From contig NZ_CP152276.1 of assembly GCF_038719015.1 (NCBI RefSeq), positions 1,002,001 through 1,066,000 of the forward strand: a DNA stretch of 64,000 bases, written 5' to 3'. The DNA comes from Nguyenibacter vanlangensis (GTDB lineage Bacteria; Pseudomonadota; Alphaproteobacteria; Acetobacterales; Acetobacteraceae). This document shows positions 1 through 8,827 of the stretch, one piece after another. Made by a program: the position numbers and the translations under genes. Under the pieces are notes generated by a model. It made no database searches. It saw only the letters and a list, made by a program, of their open reading frames with translations, and had not been told where the DNA came from. Each line of letters opens with the position of its first letter. Within the stretch, counting starts at the first letter, position 1.

Positions 1-1273
1 ACAATTCCTCGCGCACCCACACGCTGTCGGTCTCGGCCATCCGGCGGCGCAGGTTGGTCACCACCCCGTCGAACGCCTTGGTCAGGTCATAGGATTTACG
101 GCCATCGCGATAGCGGAAGGTGATCTCCTCGCCGCTCCCCTGCATGATCACGTCGCGCACGCCCTGCGGCAGGTCCCGCCAGGGCGTCTCCATGCGCACC
201 CCGTAATGCGCCGCCAGGCTTTCCAGCGTCTGCTGGTAATACGGGCTCTGCGCACTGCGCCACGGCGCGATCGCGCCGGCGGCCAGCGACAGCGACTCGT
301 CCGGCACGATCAGATGCGGATCGAAGAAGGTCTCGGTGCCGATTCCGTCGCAGGCCGGGCACGCCCCCTGCGGCGCGTTGAACGAGAACAGCCGCGGCTC
401 GATCTCCTCCAGGGTGAAACCGCTGACCGGACAGGCGAATCGCGACGAAAACACGATGCGCGGCGGCGGCTCGGCATCGCCCCGCACCACTTCCTCGGCA
501 TAGACCAGCCCGTCGGACAGCCCCAGCGCCGTCTCGAAACTGTCGGCCAGGCGCGATTCCAGCCCGGGCTTGACCACCACCCGGTCCACCACCGCCTCGA
601 CCGTGTGGCGCAGCTTGCGGTTCAGCTCGGGCACCTCGGCGATCTCGTACAGCGCGCCATCCACCTTCACGCGGGCAAAGCCCTTGCGCTGCAGTTCGGC
701 CAGTTCCTTGCGCCACTCGCCCTTGCGGTCGCGGATCACCGGGGCCAGCAGCATCAGCCGTGTGCCCTCCGGCAGGGCCATCACCCGGTCGACCATCTGG
801 CTCACGGTCTGGGCCTCGATCGGCAGGCCGGTGGCCGGCGAATAGGGCACGCCCGCCCGCGCCCACAGCAGGCGCATGTAATCGTGGATCTCGGTGATCG
901 TGCCGACGGTCGAGCGCGGATTCTTCGACGTGGTCTTCTGCTCGATGGAAATCGCCGGCGACAGGCCCTCGATCGCATCGACGTCCGGCTTGCCCATCAG
1001 CTCCAGGAACTGCCGCGCATAGGCCGACAGGCTCTCGACATAGCGGCGCTGCCCCTCGGCATAGATCGTGTCGAACGCCAGCGACGACTTGCCCGACCCC
1101 GACAGCCCGGTCACCACCGTCAGCGCGTCGCGCGGGATCTCGACGTCGATATTCTTCAGGTTGTGCGCCCGCGCGCCCCGCACCCGGATGGACTGCGCCG
1201 CCGGCGGCCCGCCCGCCGGACGAGTGCTCGGACCAGCATCCCGGTCGGCCTCCTGACTGGATCGATGTGCCAT
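1..1273 (-). CDS. uvrA: UvrA, excinuclease ABC subunit A (N-terminal part, runs off the window)
   Basis: Encodes the first ~424 residues of UvrA, the damage-recognition ATPase of nucleotide excision repair. The minus-strand reading shows the UvrA start block [18 protein letters not shown], the Walker A motif [20 protein letters not shown], the block [14 protein letters not shown] and the Q-loop region [20 protein letters not shown], followed by the zinc-module approach [21 protein letters not shown]. The ATG at 1273 leaves a ~28-residue low-complexity leader before the conserved core. The C-terminal half, with the second ATPase domain, lies left of the window. It is divergent from ssb, a frequent arrangement in Alphaproteobacteria. 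Confidence 0.97.
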   Translation of the reverse strand, partial: MAHRSSQEADRDAGPSTRPAGGPPAAQSIRVRGARAHNLKNIDVEIPRDALTVVTGLSGSGKSSLAFDTIYAEGQRRYVESLSAYARQFLELMGKPDVDAIEGLSPAISIEQKTTSKNPRSTVGTITEIHDYMRLLWARAGVPYSPATGLPIEAQTVSQMVDRVMALPEGTRLMLLAPVIRDRKGEWRKELAELQRKGFARVKVDGALYEIAEVPELNRKLRHTVEAVVDRVVVKPGLESRLADSFETALGLSDGLVYAEEVVRGDAEPPPRIVFSSRFACPVSGFTLEEIEPRLFSFNAPQGACPACDGIGTETFFDPHLIVPDESLSLAAGAIAPWRSAQSPYYQQTLESLAAHYGVRMETPWRDLPQGVRDVIMQGSGEEITFRYRDGRKSYDLTKAFDGVVTNLRRRMAETDSVWVREEL

Positions 1274-1668
1274 GCTCTGTCGCTCTCTGCCGCCGCTCTC
1301 TATCGCCGCTCTATATTCTATATATCGTCGCTCTTTGGCGCCCGCTGGGGCGCCCTCTGGCGCTCCCGCTCCGGACCCGCCGCGTCCGGCCCGCCGCGTT
1401 CCCACTCTGTTCTGACCGTTTCCGCGCCGTCCGCCAAGATCCGCCGCCTCAAAAATGCCGGGGACGAAGCGATATGAACCGACATGCCGGAAAAAAACAT
1501 CCCGACGGAACGCCATCCGCCGCACCGGTATCATCCGCCGCGCATCTGGGTTAGGATGGCATCAGAGTTGCGTCCGCCCCCCAGACCGGCCGGGGCGGAC
1601 GGTTTTTTAGAGCAGGAGCATCGCCGCCCGCGCGGCGTCTCCGGACCGGACAGCGGCAGGACAGCGTC
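1274..1668. other. uvrA-ssb divergent intergenic region
   Basis: About 395 bases between the divergent uvrA and ssb genes. It holds an AT-rich patch near 1308-1325 that could serve the uvrA promoter, and a strong terminator-like hairpin at 1571-1607 pointing toward ssb. I looked for an alphaproteobacterial LexA box (GTTC-N7-GTTC) and found only a near miss around 1408. The overlapping open frames here look like composition artefacts. Confidence 0.5.
1571..1607 (+). terminator. Intrinsic terminator-like hairpin upstream of ssb
   Basis: CGTCCGCCCC at 1571-1580 pairs with GGGGCGGACG at 1592-1601 (10 bp) and is followed by GTTTTTT, the form of a Rho-independent terminator on the plus strand. No plus-strand gene lies upstream, so it would end a short leader RNA or small RNA ahead of ssb. 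Inferred from shape only. Confidence 0.6.
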
Positions 1669-2232
1669 ATGGCAGGTAGCGTCAACAAGGTTATTCTCGT
1701 GGGCAATCTGGGCAAGGACCCCGAGGTCAGAAACAGCCAGAACGGCGCCAAGATCGTCTCGCTCACGCTGGCCACCAGCGACACGTGGAACGACCGCGCC
1801 TCCGGCGAGCGGCGCGAGCGCACGGAATGGCACCGCGTCGTCATCTTTAACGAACGCATCGCCGACGTGGCCGAGCGTTTCCTCCGCAAGGGCCGCAAGA
1901 TCTATCTGGAAGGCTCGCTGCAGACCCGCAAATGGACCGACCAGTCCGGCCAGGAACGCTATACGACCGAGGTCGTGGTCGACCGCTTCCGCGGCGACCT
2001 GGTGCTGCTGGACAGCAATCGCGGCGGCGAGTCCGGCGACGACGCGGGCGGCGGATATGGCGGCGGCAATACCGGCGGCGGATATTCCTCCTCCGCCCCG
2101 CGCCAGATCGGCGGCGGCGGCGGTCGCGGCGGCAATGCCGGCGGCCCAGGCGGCAATACGGGCGGCAATACGGGGGGCTGGGACGCGCCGCATGGCGGCG
2201 GCAGCGACCTGGACGACGAAATCCCGTTCTAA
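1669..2232 (+). CDS. ssb: Single-stranded DNA-binding protein
   Basis: 187-residue SSB that coats single-stranded DNA in replication, recombination and repair. The OB fold fills roughly residues 1-110: it begins [20 protein letters not shown] and carries the family pattern EWHRVVIFN and [17 protein letters not shown] glycine-rich linker of GG/N repeats (about residues 125-175) follows. The acidic tip DLDDEIPF, which docks PriA, Topo and other partners, closes the protein. Length and layout are normal for the family. A terminator-like hairpin sits about 60 bases upstream of the start. Confidence 0.97.
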   Translation: MAGSVNKVILVGNLGKDPEVRNSQNGAKIVSLTLATSDTWNDRASGERRERTEWHRVVIFNERIADVAERFLRKGRKIYLEGSLQTRKWTDQSGQERYTTEVVVDRFRGDLVLLDSNRGGESGDDAGGGYGGGNTGGGYSSSAPRQIGGGGGRGGNAGGPGGNTGGNTGGWDAPHGGGSDLDDEIPF

Positions 2233-2337
2233 ATCCCGCTCCGGGCCGGCACGACCCGGCCCCTGGCACAGGCCGCCCCTTTGGTACAGCCTGCCCGGCC
2301 CCAACGGGCCATCGGGACGGCGCATGCGGCATCTTCA

Positions 2338-2379
2338 CCGTGGTTTCCCCACTGTGGTTTCCCCACCGTGGTTTCTCTG
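2338..2379. repeat. Three tandem 14-bp repeats upstream of gyrA
   Basis: Three head-to-tail units of 14 bases: CCGTGGTTTCCCCA (2338-2351), CTGTGGTTTCCCCA (2352-2365) and a diverged CCGTGGTTTCTCTG (2366-2379). They lie between the end of ssb and the gyrA start. No function is evident; strand slippage is the likely origin. Confidence 0.85.
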
Positions 2380-2462
2380 GGCCCCGCACTCTGTGCTAGG
2401 CTCGGGTCCAGTTCCCGCCCTCCTTGCCCACGGGCCGGGGGCCTTGACATGACGGATTTGCA

Positions 2463-5303
2463 TTGACCGAAATTCCCGATCCGCCGGAGCCGCCGGCGCC
2501 TTCCGATCTGCTTCCGGTGACGATCGAGGAGGAGATGCGGTCCTCCTACCTCGCCTATGCGATGTCGGTCATCGTCAGCCGCGCCCTGCCCGACGTGCGC
2601 GACGGGCTGAAGCCCGTGCACCGGCGCATCCTCTATTCGATGCGCGAGAGCGGCTTCACCCACGACAAGCCCTACCGCAAATCGGCCCGCGCGGTCGGCG
2701 ACGTGATGGGTAAATACCACCCGCATGGCGATTCCTCGATCTACGACGCCATGGTGCGCATGGCGCAATCCTGGTCGATGCGCGTCAAGCTGATCGACGG
2801 TCAGGGCAATTTCGGCTCGGTCGACGGCGATTCCCCTGCGGCCATGCGCTATACCGAGGCCCGGCTGGCCAAGGCCGCGTCCTTCCTGCTGGACGACATC
2901 GACCGCGACACCGTCGATTTCCAGCCGAACTACGACGAAAGCGAGCAGGAGCCGAAGATCCTGCCCGCCGCCTTCCCCAACCTGCTGGTCAACGGCGCGT
3001 CCGGGATCGCGGTCGGCATGGCGACCAACATCCCGACCCATAATCCTGGCGAGATCATCGACGCGACCCTGGCGCTGATCGCCCGCCCGGACATGACCCT
3101 GGACGAGCTGATGCAGATCGTCCCCGGGCCGGATTTCCCCACCGGCGGCATCATCCTGGGCCGCGCGGGCATCCGCAGCGCGTTCGAGACCGGGCGCGGC
3201 TCGGTCATCATCCGCGCCCGCGCCGAAATCGAGGAGCTGCGCCGCGACCGCCGCGCCCTCGTGATCACCGAAATCCCGTACCAGGTTAACAAATCGACCC
3301 TGCAGGAACGCATCGCCGAACTGGTGCGCGCCAAGCAGATCGAAGGCATCTCCGACATCCGCGACGAAAGCGACCGGTCGGGCATGCGCATCGTCATCGA
3401 GATCAAGCGCGACGCGACGCCCGAAGTGGTGCTGAACCAGCTCTACCGCTTCACCCAGCTCCAGACCTCGTTCGGCGTCAACATGCTGGCGCTGGACAAC
3501 GGCCAGCCCCGCCTGATGGGGCTGAAGGACGTGCTGCACGCCTTTATCACGTTCCGCGAGGACGTGATCCTGCGCCGGGCGCGCTTCGACCTCAACAAGG
3601 CGCGCGACCGCGGCCACCTGCTGGTCGGCCTCGTGATCGCGGTGGCCAATATCGACGCGGTGATCGCGCTGATCCGCGCCGCCCCCGACGCCGCCACGGC
3701 GCGCGAGGCGCTGATGCGCACCGCGTGGGACGCCGCCGACGTCGCGCCGCTGCTCGACCTGATCCAGGATGAGGGCAACGTGATCGCCGACGGCAAGGTC
3801 CACCTGACCGAGGCCCAGGCCCGCGGCATCCTCGAACTGCGCCTGCAGCGCCTGACCGGGCTCGAGCGCGAGAAGATCCAGCAGGAACTGTCCGAGGTCG
3901 CGGTCCGGATCAACGAACTGCTCGAAATCATCGCCAGCCGCCCCCGGCGCATGGAGGTGATGTGCGCCGAACTGGCGGCGATCCGTGCCGAGCTTGCCTC
4001 GCCGCGCCTGACCGAGATCGCCGATTACGCGGGCGACCAGACCGACGAAAGCCTGATCGAGCCCGGCCAGATGGTGGTGACCATCACCCGCGACGGCTTC
4101 ATCAAGCGCACGCCGCTCGACATCTTCCGCGCCCAGAATCGCGGCGGGCGCGGCCGTACCGCCGCCGGGCGCCGCGGCGACGACATCGTGGTGCGCTCGT
4201 TCAACGCCCACACCCATCAATGGGTGCTGTTCTTCTCGTCCGGCGGCAAGGCGTATCGCGAGAAGGTCTGGCGCCTGCCCGAGGCCAGCCCCACCGCCAA
4301 GGGCCGCGCGCTGGTCAACCTGCTGCCCGACCTGGGCGGCGATTCGATCACCGCCGTCCTGCCCCTGCCGCAGGACGAGACGCTGTGGGAAAACCTGCAC
4401 CTGGTCTTCGCCACCGCGTCGGGCAATGTCCGCCGCAACCGGCTCAGCGATTTCCGCAATATCCGCGCCTCGGGCCTGATCGCGATGAAGCTGGACGAGG
4501 GCGACCGCCTGATCGGCGTCGCCACCTGCCGCGAAGGACAGGACGTGTTCCTGGCCACGCGCAACGCCCGCTGCATCCGCTTCCAGATCACCGACGACAC
4601 GCTGCGCGTCTTCGCCGGGCGCGACAGTTCCGGCGTGCGCGGCATCCGCCTGGCCGAGGGGGATGAGGTGAACAGCCTGTGCGTCCTCAACCATGTCGAG
4701 GCGACGGTCGAGGAACGCTCGGCCTTCCTGCGCATGGCCAATGCCCGCCGCCGGGCCGAAAACGCCGCCGCGGGCGACGAGGCCGAGGACGTCCCGCCCG
4801 ATGCGTCCGACGAGGAATCGGCCCCCGCCGATTCGGTCATCACGCCCGAGCGATTCGCCGAACTGGAACTGGCCGAGGAAATCCTGCTGACCGTCAGCAA
4901 CGCGGGCTTCGGGCGCCGCTCCTCGGCCTACGACTACCGGGTCAGCGGGCGCGGCGGGCTGGGCATCGCCAACATGACCTTCAGCAGCAGCCGGCGCGGC
5001 ACCGAAGTCGTGGCGACGCTGCCGGTGATCAACGGCACCGACGTCATGCTGGTGACCGACGCGGGCCGCCTGATCCGCCTGCCGGTCGGCCAGATCCGCG
5101 TCATGTCGCGCCAGGCCGGCGGCGTGACCCTGTTCCGTCTCGACACCACCGAGCGCGTCACCAGCGTCTTCCCCGTCATGGATGACGGCGAGGATGGAGG
5201 CGAGGATGACGCTGCCGAGGACGGGCTCCAGAACGGCGCCCCGGACGGCGCCCAGGACGGCGTCCAGGATGGCCAGGGCGCGGCGGAGGCACCCGATGCC
5301 TGA
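2463..5303 (+). CDS. gyrA: DNA gyrase subunit A
   Basis: 946-residue GyrA, the cleavage-religation subunit of DNA gyrase. The core begins [20 protein letters not shown]. The catalytic tyrosine is about residue 130, in [10 protein letters not shown]. The C-terminal beta-pinwheel carries a GyrA-box-like NRGGRGRT near residue 556. Two features lengthen it: an acidic insertion between pinwheel blades (about 760-800, rich in E, D and A) and a ~45-residue acidic tail with repeated [14 protein letters not shown] units. The start is the TTG at 2463: an in-frame stop lies at 2445-2447 and the next in-frame ATG is inside the conserved core. Its end overlaps coaD by 8 bases. Confidence 0.97.
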   Translation: MTEIPDPPEPPAPSDLLPVTIEEEMRSSYLAYAMSVIVSRALPDVRDGLKPVHRRILYSMRESGFTHDKPYRKSARAVGDVMGKYHPHGDSSIYDAMVRMAQSWSMRVKLIDGQGNFGSVDGDSPAAMRYTEARLAKAASFLLDDIDRDTVDFQPNYDESEQEPKILPAAFPNLLVNGASGIAVGMATNIPTHNPGEIIDATLALIARPDMTLDELMQIVPGPDFPTGGIILGRAGIRSAFETGRGSVIIRARAEIEELRRDRRALVITEIPYQVNKSTLQERIAELVRAKQIEGISDIRDESDRSGMRIVIEIKRDATPEVVLNQLYRFTQLQTSFGVNMLALDNGQPRLMGLKDVLHAFITFREDVILRRARFDLNKARDRGHLLVGLVIAVANIDAVIALIRAAPDAATAREALMRTAWDAADVAPLLDLIQDEGNVIADGKVHLTEAQARGILELRLQRLTGLEREKIQQELSEVAVRINELLEIIASRPRRMEVMCAELAAIRAELASPRLTEIADYAGDQTDESLIEPGQMVVTITRDGFIKRTPLDIFRAQNRGGRGRTAAGRRGDDIVVRSFNAHTHQWVLFFSSGGKAYREKVWRLPEASPTAKGRALVNLLPDLGGDSITAVLPLPQDETLWENLHLVFATASGNVRRNRLSDFRNIRASGLIAMKLDEGDRLIGVATCREGQDVFLATRNARCIRFQITDDTLRVFAGRDSSGVRGIRLAEGDEVNSLCVLNHVEATVEERSAFLRMANARRRAENAAAGDEAEDVPPDASDEESAPADSVITPERFAELELAEEILLTVSNAGFGRRSSAYDYRVSGRGGLGIANMTFSSSRRGTEVVATLPVINGTDVMLVTDAGRLIRLPVGQIRVMSRQAGGVTLFRLDTTERVTSVFPVMDDGEDGGEDDAAEDGLQNGAPDGAQDGVQDGQGAAEAPDA

Positions 5304-5805
5304 CGCCGCGCCGCGCACGGGATTCTATCCCGGCACGTTCGACCCGGTGACCAACGGCCACCTGGACATCATCGAACGTGCGGCGCGGCTGGTGGACCGG
5401 CTGATCGTCGGCGTGGGCGAAAATGCCGGCAAGCAGCCGCTGATGCCGGTCGACGAGCGCATCGCCTGCCTGCAGGCCGAAACCGCGCCGGTCGCACGCC
5501 GCGCCGGGATCGCGATCGGCGTGGTGGGCTTCGGCGGCCTGCTGGTCGACGCCGCGCGCGCCCATGGCGCGACCGTGATCGTGCGCGGCCTGCGCGGGGT
5601 CGCCGATTTCGATTACGAGGTCCAGATGTTCGGCATGAACCGCCAACTGGCTCCGGACATCGAGACGATGTTCCTGATGGCCGGCGAAGGCAGCCAATAT
5701 ATCTCCTCGCGGCTGGTGAAGGAGGTCGCCCGGCTGGGCGGCGACATCACCGGCTTCGTCCCCCCGTTCACCCGGCGGCGAATCCTCGCGCGCCTGGGCG
5801 GATGA
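5296..5805 (+). CDS. coaD: Phosphopantetheine adenylyltransferase
   Basis: 169-residue CoaD, which transfers AMP from ATP to 4'-phosphopantetheine in the fourth step of coenzyme A synthesis. It shows the nucleotidyltransferase start [19 protein letters not shown] with the T/HxGH-type signature, the block [20 protein letters not shown], and the C-terminal [22 protein letters not shown] chose the ATG at 5296 because it starts next to the conserved block; the frame is open further upstream but encodes only gyrA-shadow sequence. It overlaps the gyrA stop, so the two genes are probably translationally coupled. Confidence 0.96.
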   Translation: MPDAAPRTGFYPGTFDPVTNGHLDIIERAARLVDRLIVGVGENAGKQPLMPVDERIACLQAETAPVARRAGIAIGVVGFGGLLVDAARAHGATVIVRGLRGVADFDYEVQMFGMNRQLAPDIETMFLMAGEGSQYISSRLVKEVARLGGDITGFVPPFTRRRILARLGG

Positions 5806-5872
5806 CGCGGGGCGCGCCCCGGTGCGCCGCCCACGATGTCTAGATGTTTATTTCAGCACTGGAACACGAATC

Positions 5873-6367
5873 ATGACCGATACCGCAACCGATACCGCAC
5901 CGGCGGACCTGATCGCCCTGGAACTGAAGACCGGCCGCGTGGTCATCCAGCTTCGGCCCGACCTGGCGCCGCTGGCGGCCGAGCGGATCCGCACGCTGGC
6001 GGCCGAGGGCTTCTATGACAACACGCCCTTCCACCGCGTCATCCACGGCTTCATGGCGCAGGGCGGCGATCCGACGGGCACCGGCACCAGCGGCAGCCAC
6101 CTGCCGGACCTCAAGGCCGAGTTCACCCGCGCCGCGAAGTTCGAGCGCGGCACCGTCGGCATGGCCCGCACCATGAACCCCGACAGCGCCAACAGCCAGT
6201 TCTTCATCATGTTCGAACCCTCGCCGCACCTCGACGGCCAGTACACCATCGTCGGCCAGGTGATCGAAGGCATGGAACATATCGACCAGATCAAGCGCGG
6301 CGCGGGCCAGAGCGGCACGGTCCAGGACCCGGATCGCATCGTCAGCATGCGCCCGGTCGCCGCCTGA
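5873..6367 (+). CDS. Peptidyl-prolyl cis-trans isomerase, cyclophilin type
   Basis: 164-residue cyclophilin that speeds proline isomerisation during folding. Visible motifs are FHRVIHGFMAQGGDPTGTG with the catalytic-site arginine, TVGMARTMNPDSANSQFFI, and the tail region LDGQYTIVGQVIEGM. No signal peptide is seen, so it should be cytosolic. The ATG at 5873 is chosen because the upstream extension of the frame shows no family similarity. It lies 67 bases after coaD and could be read from the same transcript. Confidence 0.95.
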   Translation: MTDTATDTAPADLIALELKTGRVVIQLRPDLAPLAAERIRTLAAEGFYDNTPFHRVIHGFMAQGGDPTGTGTSGSHLPDLKAEFTRAAKFERGTVGMARTMNPDSANSQFFIMFEPSPHLDGQYTIVGQVIEGMEHIDQIKRGAGQSGTVQDPDRIVSMRPVAA

Positions 6368-6381
6368 CTCTCCACCCGCCG

Positions 6382-6404
6382 CGCGAATGCCGCCGGCATT
6401 CGCG
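6382..6404 (+). terminator. Stem-loop after the cyclophilin gene
   Basis: CGCGAATGCC (6382-6391) pairs perfectly with GGCATTCGCG (6395-6404) around a 3-base loop, 15 bases after the cyclophilin stop. There is no T run, so termination is likely but not certain. Confidence 0.5.
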
Positions 6405-6408
6405 AGGG

Positions 6409-6437
6409 TTGACTTGACCGCCCGCAGAAGCTACCCG
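6409..6437 (+). promoter_or_regulatory. Possible promoter of tRNA-Lys
   Basis: TTGACT at 6409-6414, a 17-base spacer, then a weak -10 candidate TACCCG at 6432-6437, placed 27 bases before the mature tRNA end. The -35 match is good and the -10 is poor. Confidence 0.35.
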
Positions 6438-6463
6438 AGGCCGCACCGCAGCGCGGCCTCGGT

Positions 6464-6539
6464 GAGCCGGTAGCTCAGTCGGTAGAGCATTCGACTTTTA
6501 ATCGAATGGTCGTGGGTTCGAGTCCCACCCGGCTCACCA
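6464..6539 (+). tRNA. tRNA-Lys (anticodon TTT), CCA encoded
   Basis: 76 bases forming a full cloverleaf. The acceptor arm GAGCCGG pairs with CCGGCTC, followed by discriminator A and an encoded CCA. The D arm contains TAGCTCAGTCGGTAGAGC, the anticodon stem is TTCGA/TCGAA around loop CTTTTAA, and the T arm carries GTGGGTTCGAGTCCCAC. The anticodon TTT reads lysine codons. Confidence 0.97.
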
Positions 6540-6546
6540 CAGAGCC

Positions 6547-6820
6547 TCAGCCCGCGCGCTTCAGCGCATCGCGCAACGCATCGTTCAACCGGCTCCGCCA
6601 TCGGGGACCCGTGCCGCGCCAGCCATCCAGCACATCCTGGTCCAGGCGGAGGGAAACCAGCCGCCTTGGGATGGGACAGACGCGGGGGGCCTCTGCGGAC
6701 GACCCGCTCGCCCCGCCGGATCTCGGCCTGGTCGAAAAAGGCGTCGGTCAGTTCCGGCGCATCGTCCGGATCAACCCATTCGGGCCATTCGGGCGCGCCA
6801 GAGGGCTTCTTCACGGTCAT
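6547..6820 (-). pseudogene. BrnA-like antitoxin, frameshifted
   Basis: The start MTVKKPSG and EWVDPDDAPELTDAFFDQAE, then RRGERVVRRG, match the N-terminal half of BrnA antitoxins. The rest of the family pattern, LVSLRLDQDVLDGWRGTGPR followed by WRSRLNDALRDALKRAG and a stop at 6547-6549, is in another reading frame. The switch falls between about 6655 and 6700, near a run of six C. As sequenced, the first frame instead runs on through the tRNA gene. Either the gene is broken or the base run was mis-sequenced. It lies directly downstream of a similarly damaged BrnT fragment. Confidence 0.75.
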
Positions 6821-6951
6821 GCGCATGCCTCATCGAAATCATGCGCCGCGCCGAGCGGGGTCCAGACCATCACGACCGGGCGGCCACCGAGCATGCCGGC
6901 CGCGATGAACCGTTCCTCACCATAATCCTTCCGGCCATCCAGGACAGTCGC
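6771..6951 (-). pseudogene. BrnT-like toxin fragment (5' truncated and frameshifted)
   Basis: The segment ATVLDGRKDYGEERFIAAG then MLGGRPVVMVWTP is typical of the middle of BrnT ribonuclease toxins. The family C-terminus, ARRMISMRHAHDREEALW, follows in a +1 frame and stops at 6771-6773, overlapping the brnA start as in intact loci. The first ~35 residues of BrnT (with the W-D-x-x-K and N-x-x-KHG blocks) are missing: the open frame extends upstream to 7209 but with unrelated sequence. With two lesions, I judge this an inactive relic. Confidence 0.7.
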
Positions 6952-7319
6952 GGTCGTCGGCTGCGGCCGAACGTTCAACGGCTTGATCAACACCTTCTTG
7001 GCACAGATGCGCAAGCCGGACGGGCGCCGCGCACTGATGCGCTTCGACCGGACGGTGAACATCGCATCGCAGCCTTGTCGTAATGTAGCCCCGGCTTCGG
7101 GTATTCGAGGGCCCGAACGGCGCCGGGAAATCCACGATAGTCGATCGTTATATGTGGGCGTTATGCACGGGCACGGATTCCGGTCGTGAATCCCGGCACG
7201 ATCGCGCATTCCCTTGGCCCTGCTCCTGATGACCCGACGCGCGTTCTGCCGGCCGAATCGCTGTGCACGAGCGCTCTGGCCTGCTCCGCACCATCAAATC
7301 CCGGGACTAAACATTTAAT
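6952..7319. other. Region without a recognisable gene (toxin remnant flank)
   Basis: Open frames are present but none has a recognisable product. Part of it forms the non-homologous 5' extension of the BrnT frame. A 24-base sequence near its right end recurs at 49162-49185. Confidence 0.4.
7291..7314 (+). repeat. 24-bp dispersed repeat, copy 1
   Basis: The sequence containing CATCAAATCCCGGGACT is present again at 49162-49185 with a single mismatch (A versus G). Both copies lie beside toxin-antitoxin genes or relics. It may be the scar or end of a mobile element. Confidence 0.7.
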
Positions 7320-8735
7320 TTATTCTGTTCCTATCATTTTCCATCTCACCTTCTTGAGGTGAGCAGCGGGATCGTAAAGGGTTACATCCAAGGCGAGATC
7401 GCGAGCGGTGAGACGGCCAATGGCGGCGGCAAGGGCATAGGAATCCTGCACCGTGTTGGCGATGTTCTGGATCAGTGTCCGTTGCTGCTGGAACAGAAGT
7501 TGCTGCTGTTGCAGCACCTCGAACGTCGTGCGGACGCCCAGGAGTTCCTGTTGCTGGATGGCGCGGAATGCTGCTTCTCCCAACGAGACAGCCTCCCGGT
7601 TCCTGGCCAGTTGATCGCGATCCGCCTGCCATTTGCGCCAGGCGCTGTCCGCCGCTTGAATGGCCGTTCTCCGTTGGTCGTCCAGATCATGGCGGGCGGC
7701 ATCAACCGCGCGCCGGGCTGCGCGGATTGCGGCATATTCCGATCCGCCCTGATAGAGCGGAATACTGGCCTGAATCGTGGCCATCTCACCGTCTTCGGTG
7801 AATTTTGCCTCGTCCTGGTTGATCTGGCGCTGAAAAGACGCCTGAGCAGAAATCTGCGGCAGCAGGGCGGCAAAGGCGACCTTCACGGCATCCTGCCCGG
7901 CGGCGAGAGCGTATTGGGCACCGATGACCTGCGGGGCGTTGGTCACAGCAAGACGCGCGGCATCGGCCTCCTGCGCGACAGGCAGGACCAGGGGCTGGGG
8001 TGGTGCGAGGTCGCGTGGAGGTGAGCTGCCGACCTGACGCTGGAACGCAGCTTCGGCGACGCCGAGATCGCCTTCGGCCTGGCGGGTGGCGGCCCGTGCG
8101 GCCTCGTATTGCGAACGTGCCTGCAGAACGTCCGTCTGGGTGGCCTGATTGAGTTCGAACTGGCGTGTGGTCAGGCGTACCTGCCCGGCTAAGGTGTCTT
8201 CGTTGCGTTTTGTAAGGTCCAGAAGGCGGTGGGCCTGGGTCACGGACACATAGGCCGAGACGACGTTCTGGAAGACCTGCTGTTCGATCTGCACAAGGCG
8301 GGCACGTTCCTGCATGACCGTATGCATGGCCTGTCGGGTCGAGGCGACAGTCCGGCCGCCGGCGAATAGCGGCTGGGTGACGGTCACATCCGCGTTATAG
8401 CCGGGGGCAGCAAATTGCTGATCGTAACGGAATGATCCGCCAAATGGATAAGTGATATAGCTGGATTGATTGTAATTGGCGCTGGCGGCGACAGAAACAG
8501 TCGGTCGCCAGCCTGAAAGGGCCTTCGGAACGCCTTCGTCTGTCTGCTGGAGCAGCGCCCGTTCCTGCAGTAATTGAGGAGCAGAGTTATAGGCTGTGGC
8601 CAGGGCATCGTTGAGAGAATAGGTGTTCGGTCGCTCTTTTCCCTGACCGATTGACGGTACAAAAATGACTGCCAGAGCGGCCGTGACATAGAATCCAGAC
8701 CATTTCGGTCTTGTTGAAGTCTTGTTCCGTTTCAT
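7320..8735 (-). CDS. TolC-family outer-membrane channel of a type I secretion system
   Basis: 471 residues with a Sec signal peptide (about 1-32, hydrophobic WSGFYVTAALAVIFVPSIG). The mature protein has the paired coiled-coil repeats of the TolC/outer-membrane-efflux family: LNDALATAYNSAPQLLQERA near the N-terminus, and a duplicated arrangement with VTNAPQVIGAQYALAAGQDA in the second half. Trimers form the channel through which the adaptor and ABC exporter release their substrate. It is divergent from the CvaA-like adaptor gene, with a 92-base gap to the later start. Composition is less GC-rich than in the core genes, in line with the rest of this export/peptide island. Confidence 0.9.
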   Translation of the reverse strand: MKRNKTSTRPKWSGFYVTAALAVIFVPSIGQGKERPNTYSLNDALATAYNSAPQLLQERALLQQTDEGVPKALSGWRPTVSVAASANYNQSSYITYPFGGSFRYDQQFAAPGYNADVTVTQPLFAGGRTVASTRQAMHTVMQERARLVQIEQQVFQNVVSAYVSVTQAHRLLDLTKRNEDTLAGQVRLTTRQFELNQATQTDVLQARSQYEAARAATRQAEGDLGVAEAAFQRQVGSSPPRDLAPPQPLVLPVAQEADAARLAVTNAPQVIGAQYALAAGQDAVKVAFAALLPQISAQASFQRQINQDEAKFTEDGEMATIQASIPLYQGGSEYAAIRAARRAVDAARHDLDDQRRTAIQAADSAWRKWQADRDQLARNREAVSLGEAAFRAIQQQELLGVRTTFEVLQQQQLLFQQQRTLIQNIANTVQDSYALAAAIGRLTARDLALDVTLYDPAAHLKKVRWKMIGTE

Positions 8736-8827
8736 CGCTTACGTGCATTGCATGATTTTTCCGAACGTATCAATATGTGTCGAAATTATGTCAGTTCCCT
8801 TCTGACGGAGCATATCGACCGTGCATC

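Noticed and set aside
1400..1425. LexA (SOS) box between uvrA and ssb
   Set aside because: GTTC followed by a TTTC at the wrong spacing; does not meet GTTC-N7-GTTC.
2229..5318. 1029-residue open frame antisense to gyrA
   Set aside because: A third-position artefact of GC-rich coding DNA: His/Asp/Gly-rich low-complexity protein without motifs, opposite a certain gene.
7359..8024. 221-residue plus frame opposite the TolC-like gene
   Set aside because: Antisense to a well-supported outer-membrane channel and no family features of its own.
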